A DNA stretch of 15,244 nt from Bacillota bacterium (GTDB taxonomy: Bacteria > Bacillota > Clostridia > Peptostreptococcales > Anaerovoracaceae): the NCBI GenBank assembly GCA_017537495.1, contig JAFYKS010000170.1, positions 1 to 15,244 on the forward strand, written 5' to 3'. The translations under genes and the position numbers were made by a program. The notes beneath the pieces are model-generated. The model had not been told where the DNA came from. It ran no database searches and was given only the letters and a program-made list of their open reading frames with translations. Positions 1-8,006 of this stretch are shown piece by piece (position 1 is the first letter of the stretch; each line of letters starts with the position of its first letter).

Positions 1-135
1 CACCAGGGTATCGGGGATGGTGTGCCACATAAAGATGGGCGCCGTTTTTTCGTCCACGTGCTTTTCCAGAGAAAGGGTGTCCAGCAGTTCTTGCGGGGCA
101 TCCTCGCCGAGGATGTGACGGAAGGAGTCCTGATG
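1..135 (-). CDS. Alpha/beta-hydrolase (acetyl esterase-like) fragment, both ends missing
   Basis: Read on the minus strand with a codon ending at base 1, this stretch is open and gives a convincing protein segment: HQDSFRHILG, then LLDTLSLEKHV, then APIFMWHTIPDTLV. This matches the C-terminal half of alpha/beta hydrolases of the BD-FAE/acetyl-esterase type, where the FMWHT-x-x-D segment carries the catalytic aspartate of the Ser-Asp-His triad. The catalytic serine region would lie further upstream and the histidine further downstream; neither is present. G+C is about 58% over the first 120 bases, clearly above the neighbouring penicillin-binding protein gene. The homology stops at about 130-150, where the plus-strand PBP frame begins, so both genes are cut at the same place. 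The family call is from memory of motifs, not a search. Confidence 0.6.
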
Positions 136-136
136 A

Positions 137-1687
137 GATCCTCCTGATTTCCTCAAGCAGAGCGGTGAACGTGTTGTAACCAAGGGATTCACTTTGAATC
201 AGATGGTAATCCAGCCGCAGTCTGCAATGACCATCGTCGATAACGAAACCGGTTATGTAAAAGCTATGGTTGGCGGCCGCAAGGTAAACGGCAGAATGAT
301 TCTGAACCGTGCCGTAGCTACCCGTCAGTCCGGTTCCTCCATCAAGCCACTTACAGTGTACGCTCCTGCCCTGCAGAAGAGTTTTGAACTGGAAGCAGAA
401 GGCAATACATTCCCTCTGGTTGATTCCGAATACGGATTCCAGGGAGATAATCTTTGGGGTGAATACCTGACTGCAGCATCCATCATCGATGACGAACCGA
501 CTACAGTCAATGGCAAGAAATGGCCCGTAAACTCCCCTAATACATTTAATGGTCTGATTCCAATGCGTAATGCACTGCAGAAGTCTCTGAATGTATGTGC
601 TGTAAAGATTATGCAGCAGGTTGGAACAGATTACTGCTTCGATCTGGCCGAAAAATTTGGTCTTACTACCCTCGTACGCGAAGGTGATGTAAACGATAAT
701 AACCTGGCAGCTCTGGCACTGGGCGGTCAGTCCAATGGTGTTACCACACTGGAAATGGCAAGTGCCTATACTACCTTTGTTAATGAAGGTGTTCATAAGA
801 GCTACAATGTATATACCAAGGTTACCACAAGAACCGGTGATATCATTCTTGAAGCTGATACAGAAGAAACCGAAGTACTGGATCCAGGTGTTGCATGGAT
901 TATGCGAGATATGCTTCAGTCCGTAGTTACCGATGGTCTAGGCGGTCCTGCCAGAGTATCCGGTGTCAAGGCCGGCGGTAAGACTGGTACAACTTCTGAC
1001 CAGTTCGATATCTGGTACTGCGGTTTTACATCCAAGTACTCTGCAGCCGTATGGGTTGGTTCCGATATTAATATCAAGCTCTCCTCCATGTCAAACAAGG
1101 CAGCTGCACTGTGGGGTAAAATTATGAATCAGATGCCGGATGTTACAGGCGGCACCTACTCCGCAAAACCATCCAATGTCATCTCCGTATCTATAGATAC
1201 CAAGAGCGGCATGCTGGCAACCGACGCCAGCGGCAAGGATTCCCGTACAGAATACTTCACCAAGGGTACACAGCCTACCGAAACAGATACACTGCACCAG
1301 ACTGCAAATGTCTGCACAGAATCTGAATTCCTGGCTACTCCATCCTGCCCTGATTACACAGAAAAGAACGGTATTCTGAGACCTTACACCCCTAACAAGC
1401 GAGTTGCTGATATTAAGAAAGAACTTCCTCATTACTTCTGTAATCTCCATAATCCGGATCCAGAAGTATATAAAGTAAAGAAGGGGTTGGAAGTTACAAT
1501 CGTTCAGCCAGGTGAACTAGAAGAACCGGACGATGACGGCGGTATTCTCAATGCTGACGGCTCCATCTCCTACCCTGACGGTTCAATTGAATTCCCGGAT
1601 GGAACAATCATGTATCCAGATGGTACAATCACTGAATCAGACAGCGATCCAATTCAGGATGATCCAGATGAAATCATCGTAAGTTAA
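137..1687 (+). CDS. Class A penicillin-binding protein, transpeptidase part only (5' truncated)
   Basis: The gene encodes the DD-transpeptidase domain that cross-links peptidoglycan outside the membrane. The frame is open from 137. The first start-like codon is TTG at 194, but there is no ribosome site before it and the true start is missing. Numbered from 194, the active-site motifs are all present: S-S-I-K at residues 48-51 (catalytic Ser48), S-L-N at 131-133 and K-T-G at 263-265. The YVKAMVGGR segment is typical of PBP1A-like proteins. The N-terminal membrane anchor and the whole GT51 glycosyltransferase domain of a normal protein of about 800-900 residues are absent. The C-terminus is an acidic tail with four seven-residue repeats of the pattern (A/P)DG(S/T)I. 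It converges on rpe with a shared terminator. The truncation coincides with the join to an unrelated hydrolase fragment. Confidence 0.88.
   Translation, partial: DPPDFLKQSGERVVTKGFTLNQMVIQPQSAMTIVDNETGYVKAMVGGRKVNGRMILNRAVATRQSGSSIKPLTVYAPALQKSFELEAEGNTFPLVDSEYGFQGDNLWGEYLTAASIIDDEPTTVNGKKWPVNSPNTFNGLIPMRNALQKSLNVCAVKIMQQVGTDYCFDLAEKFGLTTLVREGDVNDNNLAALALGGQSNGVTTLEMASAYTTFVNEGVHKSYNVYTKVTTRTGDIILEADTEETEVLDPGVAWIMRDMLQSVVTDGLGGPARVSGVKAGGKTGTTSDQFDIWYCGFTSKYSAAVWVGSDINIKLSSMSNKAAALWGKIMNQMPDVTGGTYSAKPSNVISVSIDTKSGMLATDASGKDSRTEYFTKGTQPTETDTLHQTANVCTESEFLATPSCPDYTEKNGILRPYTPNKRVADIKKELPHYFCNLHNPDPEVYKVKKGLEVTIVQPGELEEPDDDGGILNADGSISYPDGSIEFPDGTIMYPDGTITESDSDPIQDDPDEIIVS
1553..1636 (+). repeat. 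Four tandem 21-base units encoding (A/P)DG(S/T)I heptapeptides
   Basis: Residues 454-481 of the PBP reading frame are ADGSISY, PDGSIEF, PDGTIMY and PDGTITE in direct succession. The units keep D-G-(S/T)-I and an aromatic or polar ending, while the DNA between units has diverged. It lies in the acidic extracellular tail after the transpeptidase domain. Confidence 0.8.
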
Positions 1688-1703
1688 AAGTTAAATGAAT
1701 TAT

Positions 1704-1739
1704 AAAAGGTGTATCTGCCATACAGCAGATACACCTTTT
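1704..1739. terminator. Bidirectional intrinsic terminator between the PBP gene and rpe
   Basis: A perfect 11-bp stem (GGTGTATCTGC at 1708-1718 with its complement at 1725-1735) closes a six-base loop. It is flanked by AAAA on the left and TTTTT on the right, so it ends in a U-tract on either strand. It lies 16 bases after the PBP stop and 14 bases after the rpe stop, as expected for a terminator shared by convergent genes. Confidence 0.93.
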
Positions 1740-1753
1740 TATTTCATATCGTT

Positions 1754-2401
1754 TTAAATTTCTTTAAATTCCTTTACTCTCTGAACCACATCTTCAGCAC
1801 CGAAAACGGCAGAACCTGCAACAGCGATTTCCACGCCGGCATCCATCACTTCCTTAGCATTTGCCAAAGTGATGCCTCCATCAATTTCAATGGCGAAGTT
1901 CAGACCTCTTTCCCTCTTAATTGCAGCCAGTTCCTTTACCTTATTGAGAGTCTGCGGAATAAACTTCTGTCCGCCAAATCCAGGATTTACAGACATAATC
2001 AGCACCAGATCCAAATCCTCCAGAACACATTCCAGAGAACTTACAGGTGTTGCTGGATTAATAGAAACCCCAGCCTTCACGCCTTTGGACTTAATGTTCT
2101 GAATCGTTCTGTGCAGATGAACACATGCTTCCTGATGTACTGTGATAAATTCAGTCTGATCTGTTACAAAATCACCAATATACTGGTCAGGATTTTCAAT
2201 CATCAGATGAACATCATAAGGCAGAGATGTTTTGCCGTTAAGACTCTTCATTACCGCAGCACCGAAACTGATATTCGGAACAAAATGTCCGTCCATCACG
2301 TCTACATGAATATAATCTGCGCCGCCTTCTTCAATTTTTTTCACATCTGCTGCCAGTGCTGAGAAATCAGCAGATAAAATAGATGGTGCTAATTTTAACA
2401 T
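1754..2401 (-). CDS. rpe: Ribulose-phosphate 3-epimerase
   Basis: This cytosolic TIM-barrel enzyme interconverts ribulose-5-phosphate and xylulose-5-phosphate in the pentose phosphate pathway. The 215-residue length is normal. Visible family motifs are LAPSILSADF at the N-terminus, HVDVMDGHFVPN (metal ligands His32 and Asp34), DVHLMIENP (His65), VNPGFGGQKF, and IEIDGGI carrying the catalytic aspartate Asp174, followed by the phosphate-binding AVAGSAVFG. The ATG at 2401 is preceded by GAGAGG at a good distance. It is the last gene of the minus-strand series, 20 bases after rsgA, and ends just before a bidirectional terminator. This order, rsgA then rpe, is the usual Firmicute one. Confidence 0.97.
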   Translation of the reverse strand: MLKLAPSILSADFSALAADVKKIEEGGADYIHVDVMDGHFVPNISFGAAVMKSLNGKTSLPYDVHLMIENPDQYIGDFVTDQTEFITVHQEACVHLHRTIQNIKSKGVKAGVSINPATPVSSLECVLEDLDLVLIMSVNPGFGGQKFIPQTLNKVKELAAIKRERGLNFAIEIDGGITLANAKEVMDAGVEIAVAGSAVFGAEDVVQRVKEFKEI

Positions 2402-2421
2402 ATGCCTTACCTCTCTGTTCT

Positions 2422-3288
2422 CTAATATTTCTTTCTGGTACGGATTTCCTCCAGGTTTGCTAGGTAGGAATCGTATCGTTTCTTATGTATGGTTCCGTTA
2501 CTCACAGCCTCACGTACAGCACAATCAGGCTCGCTTACATGACGGCAGTCATCATAGCGGCACTGACCGCGTATCTGATCCATTTCAGGATAGAAACTGG
2601 ATAAATTATCCTCTTCTGCTTCCAGTATTTCAAAACTGGTAAATCCGGGTGTATCATAAATCATACCGCCACCTTCCAGCTGGAAGATTTCCACATGGCG
2701 TGTGGTATGCTTCCCTCTGCGGGTTTTCTGGCTTACTGCACCGGTTTCCATGTTTGCTTCCGGATGAAGCTGATTCAGAATCGTTGATTTTCCTACACCG
2801 GATGGACCTGCCAGTGCAGCTTTCTTTCCTGCAACCATCTCCTGAAGCTGGTCAAGCCCCTGTCCGGTCTGGCAGCTGATTGTCAGCATCGGATAAACAC
2901 CGCCGTAAATGCTGCGGATTTCTTCTACATCCTCTTCGGAAACCAGGTCACATTTATTCAAGCAGAGAACCGGTTCAATTCCGTTCATTTCCGCCATAAT
3001 CAGGAACTTATCAATCAGCATATAATTTGGCTTTGGATGTGCCGGTGCGAACACAACGATAAAAGTATCCACATTTACAATCGGCGGACGGATAAACTGA
3101 TTCTTTCTCGGGTGAATTTCATTGATAACACCCTTGCCTTCCTCCGTTTTTTCCAGTTCCACAATATCACCTACAGCCAGCTTGATTCCGTCATTTTTAA
3201 AGATGCCGCGGCCTTTTGCTTCAATCATTCCCTCTTCGGTCAGTACATAATAGAAACCGCCGATTCCTTTTGTGATTAATCCAGTCAT
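2422..3288 (-). CDS. rsgA: Small ribosomal subunit biogenesis GTPase RsgA
   Basis: RsgA (YloQ/CpgA in Bacillus) is a circularly permuted GTPase that acts in late 30S subunit maturation and is stimulated by the ribosome. At 288 residues it has normal length. The permuted motif order is visible: an N-terminal OB-fold region, then G4 NKCD at 111-114, G1 GPSGVGKST at 161-169, and G3 DTPG at 212-215. A C-terminal zinc site follows with Cys243, Cys248, His250 and Cys256. The ATG lies 3 bases after the prkC stop, and its AGAAGGA ribosome site lies inside the end of prkC, so the two are probably translationally coupled. In Bacillus, the homologue is known to be a PrkC substrate, which fits the neighbourhood. 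Confidence 0.97.
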   Translation of the reverse strand: MTGLITKGIGGFYYVLTEEGMIEAKGRGIFKNDGIKLAVGDIVELEKTEEGKGVINEIHPRKNQFIRPPIVNVDTFIVVFAPAHPKPNYMLIDKFLIMAEMNGIEPVLCLNKCDLVSEEDVEEIRSIYGGVYPMLTISCQTGQGLDQLQEMVAGKKAALAGPSGVGKSTILNQLHPEANMETGAVSQKTRRGKHTTRHVEIFQLEGGGMIYDTPGFTSFEILEAEEDNLSSFYPEMDQIRGQCRYDDCRHVSEPDCAVREAVSNGTIHKKRYDSYLANLEEIRTRKKY

Positions 3289-3291
3289 AAA

Positions 3292-5223
3292 TTATCCTTC
3301 TGTACCTGTATTTTCATTTGGCTGAGCATCTGCATCCGGAGTTTCATTTCCGGTACCTTCTCCGCCATCACCTGCATCTTCGCCTTCCGGTGCCGGATCA
3401 GCCAGTTCCGGAGGAAGAATAACTTCAGGTGCTTTCGCAAGTGTATATCCGATTTTCGTTCCAACCTCAACTTCCGTATCGGTGCTGATAGTCTGATAAA
3501 GAACGGTATTCGGAGGTGCCAGCTCATTTTCTTCAAACTTCACATTGTCAGCATCTACTGTTAGACCTGCTGCTGCCAGAGCTGCATCAGCCTGTTCCTT
3601 AGTAAGGCCATACATATTCGGTACCTTTGTCATTTCCTTACCCTTGCCGTCGCTGACTTCCACATTGACAGATGCACCGTTCTTTGCCTTTTCGCCGGCC
3701 TCAGGAGACTGAGAAATGATAGTTCCCTTCGGCAGGTGGCTTTCAACCATGGTCTGTGTTCCAAGCTTGAAATTATATTCAGCCAGGTATGCTTCCGCCT
3801 GTTCCACATTTTTATTAATAATGGTAGGAACAACTCCATCTTTCTTACCGCGGCTGATATTTACAGTAACTGCAGTGCCCTGTGCCACTACGGTACCTTC
3901 TGATGGCGTATGTGAAGTAATGTTGCCTTTTTCCTGATCAGGACTGTCTACCTGCTGTCCTTCTTTAATAATAAGTCCCATGGCTTCCAGTTCAGCAGCT
4001 GCCTGTTCCATGGTTTTACCAACCAGATACGGTACTGCTACATCTGTGTTATCCGGACCAAGCCATCCAAGCATGGTTCCCAGCGCAAAAATACCTGCTC
4101 CACCCAGAATCAGTGCTGCAATCACAATGGCTGCAGCCAGCTTGCCCAAACCATTATTCTTGCTTCTGCTTCTTTCACGTTCTCGCTCGCGTTCTCTTTC
4201 ACGATTGTGTTCACGTTCTCTCTCATGTGCACGTTCACGTTCCTTTTCAGAACTGTCAACTGCAGCAGCCTCCTGATTATAGAAACGATCACGGCGTAAG
4301 ATAGTATCCCTGCGTTCCGGATAATCCGGGGTAGACTTGTTATCAAAATCAAGATGCGCCAGATCCGCGTCGCTGGCCAGAAATGCCTTCTTACCCATGA
4401 CTTTGGTGATAAAGTCAATATTATCCAGCTCTTCAATTACTTCATCTACCTTGCTGTACCGGTTTGTCTGGTACTTGTCGGTAGCCTTCATAATCACACG
4501 TTCCAGCTGAGGAGGAATGCCTGCAGTCAGCTGTGAAGGAGGTGTCATCGGATTATTGATGTGCATCAGTGCGATGGAAATGGCGTTCTCCCCATCGAAC
4601 GGTACTTTGCCGGTAAGCATTTCGTACATCACAATCCCCAGAGAGTAAATATCCGTACGCTCATCGACATAAGAGCCGCGGGCCTGCTCTGGTGAAAGAT
4701 AATGAACAGAACCCATCACCTTATTGCTTTCTGTCACATTGGACTGGTCCACAGCACGTGCAATACCAAAGTCTGCCAGCTTCGCTACACCGTTGCTGTT
4801 AATCAGCACATTGTGTGGCTTCACATCTCTGTGAATAATCTGATTCTTATGTGCAAGGCTGAGAGCAGAAGCAATCTGACGGGAAATGTCGATGACTTCC
4901 TTGTAATCCATCTTACCTTTTTCCGCAATGATCTGGCTGAGAGGCTTTCCCTCCACCAGTTCCATTACAATAAAGTTAATATTTCCTTCCTTGCCTACGT
5001 CAAAGACACTCACAATATTCGGATGAGTCAGTCCAGCCGCTGCCTGGGATTCCTTTTTAAAGTTATCTACGAAAGTCTCGTCCTTCGTAAATTCCGGTCT
5101 CAGTATTTTAATGGCAACATACCGGTTCAGAAGACGGCAGCGGGCTTTATATACCACTGCCATGCCGCCTTCGCCGATTTTTTCAATCAGCTCATATCTG
5201 CCAGCAAGCAATCTTCTACCCAT
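3292..5223 (-). CDS. prkC: Serine/threonine protein kinase PrkC with PASTA domains
   Basis: This membrane-spanning Hanks-type kinase senses muropeptides or lipid II outside the cell and phosphorylates cytosolic proteins. In its 643 residues the kinase domain spans about 10-270, with glycine loop GEGGMAVV, catalytic Lys39, HRD at 131-133, DFG at 151-153 and SPEQ at 177-180. A basic/acidic juxtamembrane stretch of alternating Arg and Glu lies at 326-354. One membrane segment lies at about 361-388. Three PASTA domains follow at roughly 394-459, 463-526 and 531-597. An acidic, Gly/Pro-rich tail at 600-643 is probably disordered. The ATG at 5223 sits inside the end of prpC, an 8-base overlap. All catalytic residues are present, so it should be active. 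Confidence 0.97.
   Translation of the reverse strand: MGRRLLAGRYELIEKIGEGGMAVVYKARCRLLNRYVAIKILRPEFTKDETFVDNFKKESQAAAGLTHPNIVSVFDVGKEGNINFIVMELVEGKPLSQIIAEKGKMDYKEVIDISRQIASALSLAHKNQIIHRDVKPHNVLINSNGVAKLADFGIARAVDQSNVTESNKVMGSVHYLSPEQARGSYVDERTDIYSLGIVMYEMLTGKVPFDGENAISIALMHINNPMTPPSQLTAGIPPQLERVIMKATDKYQTNRYSKVDEVIEELDNIDFITKVMGKKAFLASDADLAHLDFDNKSTPDYPERRDTILRRDRFYNQEAAAVDSSEKERERAHEREREHNRERERERERERSRSKNNGLGKLAAAIVIAALILGGAGIFALGTMLGWLGPDNTDVAVPYLVGKTMEQAAAELEAMGLIIKEGQQVDSPDQEKGNITSHTPSEGTVVAQGTAVTVNISRGKKDGVVPTIINKNVEQAEAYLAEYNFKLGTQTMVESHLPKGTIISQSPEAGEKAKNGASVNVEVSDGKGKEMTKVPNMYGLTKEQADAALAAAGLTVDADNVKFEENELAPPNTVLYQTISTDTEVEVGTKIGYTLAKAPEVILPPELADPAPEGEDAGDGGEGTGNETPDADAQPNENTGTEG
4162..4248 (-). 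repeat. Arg-Glu dipeptide run in the PrkC juxtamembrane linker
   Basis: Residues 326-354 are almost only Arg and Glu with a few His, Ala, Asn and Ser, including the uninterrupted run RERERERERER. The Arg codons are mixed (CGT, AGA, CGC, CGA), as are the Glu codons (GAA, GAG), so the DNA is only roughly repetitive. Confidence 0.85.
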
Positions 5224-5962
5224 TGATATCTTCCTCCATAACCTTTAAGCATACAACAGTAACGTTATCGTGACCGCCGTTGAGATTGGCGCGAAGCACC
5301 AGTTCTGAACAGGTAGCTGACATGGTCATTCCATCTTCCAGAACTTCTATGATTTCTTCGTCGGATAATTCATCATAAAGACCGTCGGTACACATCAGAA
5401 TGATGTCCCCCTCCATAATATCTACCTGGAAGAAATCAGGTTCTACATCACGTTCAGCTCCCAGAGCACGGGTAATTACATTTTTACGTTCGTCATGGGC
5501 AGCTTCTTCAGGCGTCAGAATTCCTGCTTTCACAAGGCTGTACACGTAGGTATGGTCTTCTGTCAGCTGGGTCAGCTGGCCATTTCGGAACAGATAAGCT
5601 CTGCTGTCACCCACATTGCTGATGTACGCCTTACCTCTGTTGGTATACACCACTACAACCGTTGTGGCCATGCCGTAATTGGCATCATATTTATGAGCCA
5701 TATTGTAAATATGGCTGTTTGCACTTTCCAGACAGGTCTGGAAATAGTTTGCGATTTCGTACTTATCCTCCGTCGGTGCGACAGGAGATTTATCTATGTA
5801 TCCGGCAATCTGGCTTACAGCTGTCCGGCTTGCGATTTCGCCGGCATTTCCGCCGCCAACGCCGTCAGCAACCACATAAACTCTGTTCGACGGCAAAATG
5901 AAGCATGCATCTTCATTATTTTTCCGCCGGAGTCCGCGGTCACTCTTGAATCCAACTTGCAT
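5216..5962 (-). CDS. prpC: PP2C-type serine/threonine phosphatase PrpC (Stp)
   Basis: A cytosolic Mn2+/Mg2+-dependent phosphatase that reverses phosphorylation by PrkC. I start it at the ATG at 5962, giving 248 residues, because GGGAG lies 7 bases upstream and the family usually begins with this QVGFKSDRG segment. A further in-frame start at 5992 would overlap rsmB and has no ribosome site. PP2C motifs are all present: SDRGLRRKNNEDA, VADGVGGGNAGE (metal-binding Asp), GDSRAYLFR, TEDHT, CTDGLYDELSD and GGHDNVTVV. Its stop at 5216-5218 overlaps the prkC start by 8 bases, which favours coupled translation of the kinase-phosphatase pair. Confidence 0.96.
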   Translation of the reverse strand: MQVGFKSDRGLRRKNNEDACFILPSNRVYVVADGVGGGNAGEIASRTAVSQIAGYIDKSPVAPTEDKYEIANYFQTCLESANSHIYNMAHKYDANYGMATTVVVVYTNRGKAYISNVGDSRAYLFRNGQLTQLTEDHTYVYSLVKAGILTPEEAAHDERKNVITRALGAERDVEPDFFQVDIMEGDIILMCTDGLYDELSDEEIIEVLEDGMTMSATCSELVLRANLNGGHDNVTVVCLKVMEEDING

Positions 5963-5969
5963 ATTGTTT

Positions 5970-5976
5970 CTCCCTT
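5970..5976 (-). promoter_or_regulatory. Ribosome binding site that decides the prpC start
   Basis: The minus strand reads AAGGGAG seven bases before the ATG at 5962. No comparable site precedes the longer in-frame start at 5992, so the shorter protein is preferred. Confidence 0.75.
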
Positions 5977-5979
5977 TAT

Positions 5980-7272
5980 TTACACTCTGCACATTTTGCT
6001 GATAAAGAAACCATCGGTTTCACGGTCCGGTTCCAGCTGTTTCATGAACTCCAGACGGAACTCCGGATGACGGCTGCAGAAAGCTTCCACCTGCTTTTCA
6101 TTTTCGTCAGGATTTACAGTGCAGGTGCTGTAAACCAGTGTGCCGCCCTGCTTCACATAAGATGATGCTGCTTCCAGAATTTCTTCCTGGCGCTTCACCA
6201 GCTCAGCAAAATCCAGTTCCGCATCGGCTTTTGTCTTGATTTCCGGCTTTCTTCGGATTACACCAAGGCCAGAACACGGAACATCTGCCAGTACACAGTC
6301 CGCCATGCCCTTCAGCTCTTCTCTGGCAGTTCTGCCGTCCTGACAGCGTGTTTTCACTATTTCAGTTCCCAGACGTTCTGCCTGTTTCTGAATCAGTTCC
6401 AGTTTGTGGTCATAAATATCAAAGGCGTAAACTTCCCCTTCATTATTCATCAGTTCTGCGATAGCCATGGTTTTGCCGCCTGGGGCTGCACACACATCCA
6501 CCACCAGATTGCCAGGCTTTGGATTAACCGTATCTGCTGCCAGTGTGGAAGCTTCGTCCTGCACAGAGAACCAGCCTTCACGGAACAGGTTATGTTCCAG
6601 AATGCCGGTACCCTTACCTGTAACAAGAATGCTGCGTTCGGAAAGTGTTCCGGCTTCTGTCTGAAAACCGGCTTCACTGAGTTTATCCATCAGCTGCGCA
6701 CGTTTTCCCTTCATCAGGTTTGTACGAAGGCACAGCAGAGGCCGTCCGTTGGAGGCTGCCAGCAGTTCCTCTGTTTTATCCGGGCCATAGGCAGACAGCC
6801 AGAGATTCACCAGCCAGGAAGCAGCAGAATAGCGCACAGAAAGATATTTTGCGGGGTCAGTCTGACGGTCAGGAAGTGAGTCTGCCAGAGCAGACTGCTG
6901 ACGCTGGAAATTACGCAGCACCCCGTTGATAAACTTGTCGCGGCCGCGGCAGAATTTACGTGCCAGAACCACAGATTCATTGATTGCCGCATAATCCGGC
7001 ACGGAATCCATGGCCATAATCTGATACACACCCATTCGCAGAATGGTCAGGTCCTGCTTCTTCACCTTCTTCAGACCGGAGGCAACCAGTGCACTCAGGT
7101 AATAATCCAGGAGAAGCTTGTTTTCCAAAACTCCGTAGACGAGTTCCCTTACAAATGCAGGGTTTTCCGGACGGTTCTTTTCTATGAAATTGTTCAGAGC
7201 CAGATTAGAGTAGGACTGGTTTGTTTCCATGTCCAGAAGCACCTCATAGGCTGTTTTGCGGTTTAAATCCAT
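5980..7272 (-). CDS. rsmB: 16S rRNA (cytosine-967-C5)-methyltransferase RsmB
   Basis: RsmB (Sun) methylates C967 of 16S rRNA using S-adenosylmethionine. The 430-residue protein has an N-terminal NusB-like RNA-binding domain (about 1-130, with ELVYGVLENKLLLDYYL) and a C-terminal Rossmann methyltransferase domain. The SAM-binding motif is DVCAAPGGKT at 259-268, motif IV is DVPCSGLG with Cys333, and motif VI is YSTCTVNPDE with nucleophile Cys384. These are the two cysteines expected for m5C enzymes. The ATG at 7272 lies only 2 bases after the yugP stop and I see no good Shine-Dalgarno site, so it probably depends on translation of yugP. prpC follows after 17 bases. Confidence 0.96.
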   Translation of the reverse strand: MDLNRKTAYEVLLDMETNQSYSNLALNNFIEKNRPENPAFVRELVYGVLENKLLLDYYLSALVASGLKKVKKQDLTILRMGVYQIMAMDSVPDYAAINESVVLARKFCRGRDKFINGVLRNFQRQQSALADSLPDRQTDPAKYLSVRYSAASWLVNLWLSAYGPDKTEELLAASNGRPLLCLRTNLMKGKRAQLMDKLSEAGFQTEAGTLSERSILVTGKGTGILEHNLFREGWFSVQDEASTLAADTVNPKPGNLVVDVCAAPGGKTMAIAELMNNEGEVYAFDIYDHKLELIQKQAERLGTEIVKTRCQDGRTAREELKGMADCVLADVPCSGLGVIRRKPEIKTKADAELDFAELVKRQEEILEAASSYVKQGGTLVYSTCTVNPDENEKQVEAFCSRHPEFRLEFMKQLEPDRETDGFFISKMCRV

Positions 7273-7274
7273 AA

Positions 7275-7967
7275 TTAATCTCTGTTTCTTAATGCTAAAA
7301 TACGAATCAGGTTCATGATTGCCATTGCCAGGGATGCAACATAAGTCATGGCAGCTGCACTGAGCACTTTTCTCGCTCCGCGCTTTTCATCATCCATAAT
7401 GATTCCCAGGCTTTCCATGTGGGACATGGCACGGCTGCTTGCATTAAATTCCACAGGAAGTGTAATGGCGTGGAACAGAATAACAGCCAGAAATGCAATC
7501 ACACCAATCATGAAGAGCATATCGCCAATGCCGGAAGAAGCACCCAGAATGATACCGAACACAATCAGAGGCCAGCTGAGCTGGGATGCAAAATTCACAA
7601 GCGGTACGATGTTGTTTCTCATCAGCAGCGGTGTATATTCTTCTGCATGCTGAATAGCATGGCCCGCTTCGTGACAAGCTACACTTACTGCAGCCACGGA
7701 ATTTACACCATAAACAGTCTGAGACAGACGCAGAACCTGAGCACGTGGATCGTAATGGTCAGTCAGGCTGCCGCGAATCGGTTCGATAGCCACATCATTC
7801 AAACCAGCTGCGTCCAGCATACGTCTTGCAGCCTGTGCACCGGTCAGTCCGCGCATAGCTCTCACGTTGGAATATTTTTTAAAGTTCCCCTGCACTTTGA
7901 ACTGAGCATACATTGTAAAAATGATAGCCGGCAGGAGCAGCATATAACTCCAGTCATAGTAATACAT
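7275..7967 (-). CDS. yugP: YugP-family membrane zinc metallopeptidase
   Basis: This is a 230-residue integral membrane protein of the YugP/Zn_peptidase_2 family, whose physiological substrate is not known to me. The zinc motif is HEAGH at 99-103, with a likely third ligand at Glu173 in PVEFNASSRA. A hydrophobic N-terminal segment (about 7-22) and hydrophobic stretches at about 131-150, 151-170 and 204-225 are membrane candidates. The TDHYDPR and LRLS motifs before the active site match Bacillus YugP. A GGAGA ribosome site precedes the ATG. It sits between fmt and rsmB, a place it occupies in many Clostridia but not in Bacillus subtilis. A role in membrane protein quality control is only inference. 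Confidence 0.93.
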   Translation of the reverse strand: MYYYDWSYMLLLPAIIFTMYAQFKVQGNFKKYSNVRAMRGLTGAQAARRMLDAAGLNDVAIEPIRGSLTDHYDPRAQVLRLSQTVYGVNSVAAVSVACHEAGHAIQHAEEYTPLLMRNNIVPLVNFASQLSWPLIVFGIILGASSGIGDMLFMIGVIAFLAVILFHAITLPVEFNASSRAMSHMESLGIIMDDEKRGARKVLSAAAMTYVASLAMAIMNLIRILALRNRD

Positions 7968-7990
7968 AATCTCATTCTCCTTTATTTCCC

Positions 7991-8005
7991 GCAGATAATA
8001 TCTGC
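7991..8005. repeat. Intercistronic palindrome after fmt
   Basis: The 15-base sequence GCAGATAATATCTGC has 7-base complementary arms about one central base. It starts one base past the fmt stop and lies between fmt and yugP. In RNA it could form a 6-bp stem with a 3-base loop. There is no U-tract after it, so it does not look like a terminator. Confidence 0.6.
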
Positions 8006-8006
8006 T

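Noticed and set aside
1709..2362. Plus-strand open frame of 217 codons
   Set aside because: Antisense to rpe and starting at the shared terminator; no motif.
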